This document shows positions 5,821-6,582 of a stretch of 6,582 bases of DNA, in pieces (the stretch's first letter is position 1; every line of letters starts with the position of its first letter). Source of the DNA: Gammaproteobacteria bacterium (GTDB taxonomy: Bacteria > Pseudomonadota > Gammaproteobacteria > Enterobacterales > Alteromonadaceae); assembly GCA_023481025.1 (NCBI GenBank), contig JAMCWV010000095.1:1-6582 (forward strand), written 5' to 3'. The position numbers were made by a program, and so were the translations under genes. A model generated the notes under the pieces. That model made no database searches. It worked only from the letters and a program-made list of their open reading frames with translations, and was not told the origin of the DNA.

Positions 5821-6582
5821 TGAACGCATCGTTTCGCGCTCAATCTCAGCCGCATCGCAACGTTTGGGCAACCCCAACAAAATTAGGCCTCAGCATGAGT
5901 GCATTGGCTGTACTAACCGCTTGTAGTGGCGATTCTGGTAATGGCCAACAAGGCATGCCGCCATCGCCAGTTACGATTGCTGAAGTTAGGACTGAATCTG
6001 CTGTCTATACCGCCCAGTACCCTGCTCGTGTACGTGGCGCTCGTGAAGTTGAAGTCCGAGCACAAGTTAGCGGTATTTTGCAACAGCGCAATTTCCAAGA
6101 AGGCCATGCCGTTGAGCAAGGTGAAACGCTGTTTCAAATTGACCCAGAGCCGTATCAACTTGCGGTAAATTCTGCGCAAGCCGAGCTTGCCGATGCCACC
6201 GCCATGCACCAACAGGCTGAGCGTGAATGGCAACGCGTGTCGGGTTTATACGAAAGCAATGCCGCTAGTGAGCGCGAATTTGACCAAGCGCGTTCTGCTA
6301 TCGAAGCGGCAAAAGCTCGCTTAGCTCGGGCAGAATCGGGTCTTGCTGATGCTCGCCGTAACCTACGTTACACCCGTGTTGAAGCACCCATCAATGGTCT
6401 CGCTGGCGTTGAATCAGTTACTGAAGGAAATCTTATCAGTGCCGGCGCGTATTTAACCCATATTGTCCAAACTGATAAATTACATTTGCACTTTGCGATT
6501 CCAGAAAGCGACGCGCAACTCTATCGGGCTCGTCTGCAACAAAGCAACAGCCAAGGCAACTATGTCGACGTTTATAACAGCC
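5820..6582 (+). CDS. RND efflux periplasmic adaptor (AcrA/MexA-type lipoprotein), 5' part
   Basis: The first 254 codons of a membrane-fusion protein that links an inner-membrane RND pump to an outer-membrane channel; the family is usually about 370-400 residues. A long basic leader (1-22) and hydrophobic stretch end in the lipobox LTAC with Cys35. The mature N-terminus has a Gln/Gly/Pro linker like that of AcrA (QQGMPPSP, 43-50). A first lipoyl half (about 76-112) contains VRAQVSGIL and FQEGHAVEQGETLFQIDP. An alpha-helical coiled-coil hairpin (about 113-183) leads to the second lipoyl half (YTRVEAPINGLAG, 184-196), then the start of the beta-barrel domain (LHLHFAIPESDA, 221-232). The ATG at 5820 is preferred over ATG at 5895, which would leave too short a signal without positive charge. 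It overlaps the repressor stop by one base. The RND pump gene is expected next. Ser at +2 differs from the Asp of E. coli AcrA, so membrane sorting is uncertain. Confidence 0.93.
   Translation, partial: MNASFRAQSQPHRNVWATPTKLGLSMSALAVLTACSGDSGNGQQGMPPSPVTIAEVRTESAVYTAQYPARVRGAREVEVRAQVSGILQQRNFQEGHAVEQGETLFQIDPEPYQLAVNSAQAELADATAMHQQAEREWQRVSGLYESNAASEREFDQARSAIEAAKARLARAESGLADARRNLRYTRVEAPINGLAGVESVTEGNLISAGAYLTHIVQTDKLHLHFAIPESDAQLYRARLQQSNSQGNYVDVYNS

Overview
The window looks like chromosomal DNA of a gammaproteobacterium of moderate GC content, estimated by eye at just under 50%. The evidence is the gene content: a DUF2868/DUF3482 gene pair and a TetR regulator coupled to an AcrA-type RND efflux adaptor, with tight gene packing and ordinary Shine-Dalgarno sites. 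An Alteromonadales-type marine genus would fit, but that is a guess. No phage, transposon, CRISPR, rRNA or tRNA sequence was seen.

Left edge (1-283): the first 29 codons of a lipoprotein gene run off the left end on the minus strand. A short intergenic stretch with a weak terminator-like hairpin follows.

Left block (284-4778, minus strand): three genes sit head to tail with no gaps. In transcription order they are a 590-residue cytoplasmic protein with an uncharacterised N-terminal domain and a probable alpha/alpha-toroid domain, a multi-pass membrane protein of the DUF2868 type, and a Ras-like GTPase of the DUF3482 type. The first two overlap by 8 bases and the last two abut as TGAATG, so translation is probably coupled and the products probably work together. 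None has a function I can assign. A membrane-anchored GTPase module with a sugar-enzyme-like partner is the most under-described system here.

Divergent intergenic region (4779-5103): this holds a weak candidate promoter for the left operon and a strong candidate promoter for the right one. The right promoter has a perfect TTGACA and an AATAAT with an 18-bp spacer. Directly at its predicted start point lies a perfect 36-bp tandem duplication. Each unit carries a 16-bp inverted repeat typical of a TetR-type operator, and the junction forms a perfect 26-bp palindrome. A degenerate half-site follows downstream.

Right block (5104-6582, plus strand): a TetR-family repressor is followed, with a one-base TAATG overlap, by the first 254 codons of a lipoprotein periplasmic adaptor of an RND multidrug pump. 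The inner-membrane pump gene is expected just beyond the right edge. The likely logic is that the repressor binds the duplicated operator and represses its own gene together with the pump genes, and a drug-like ligand releases it.
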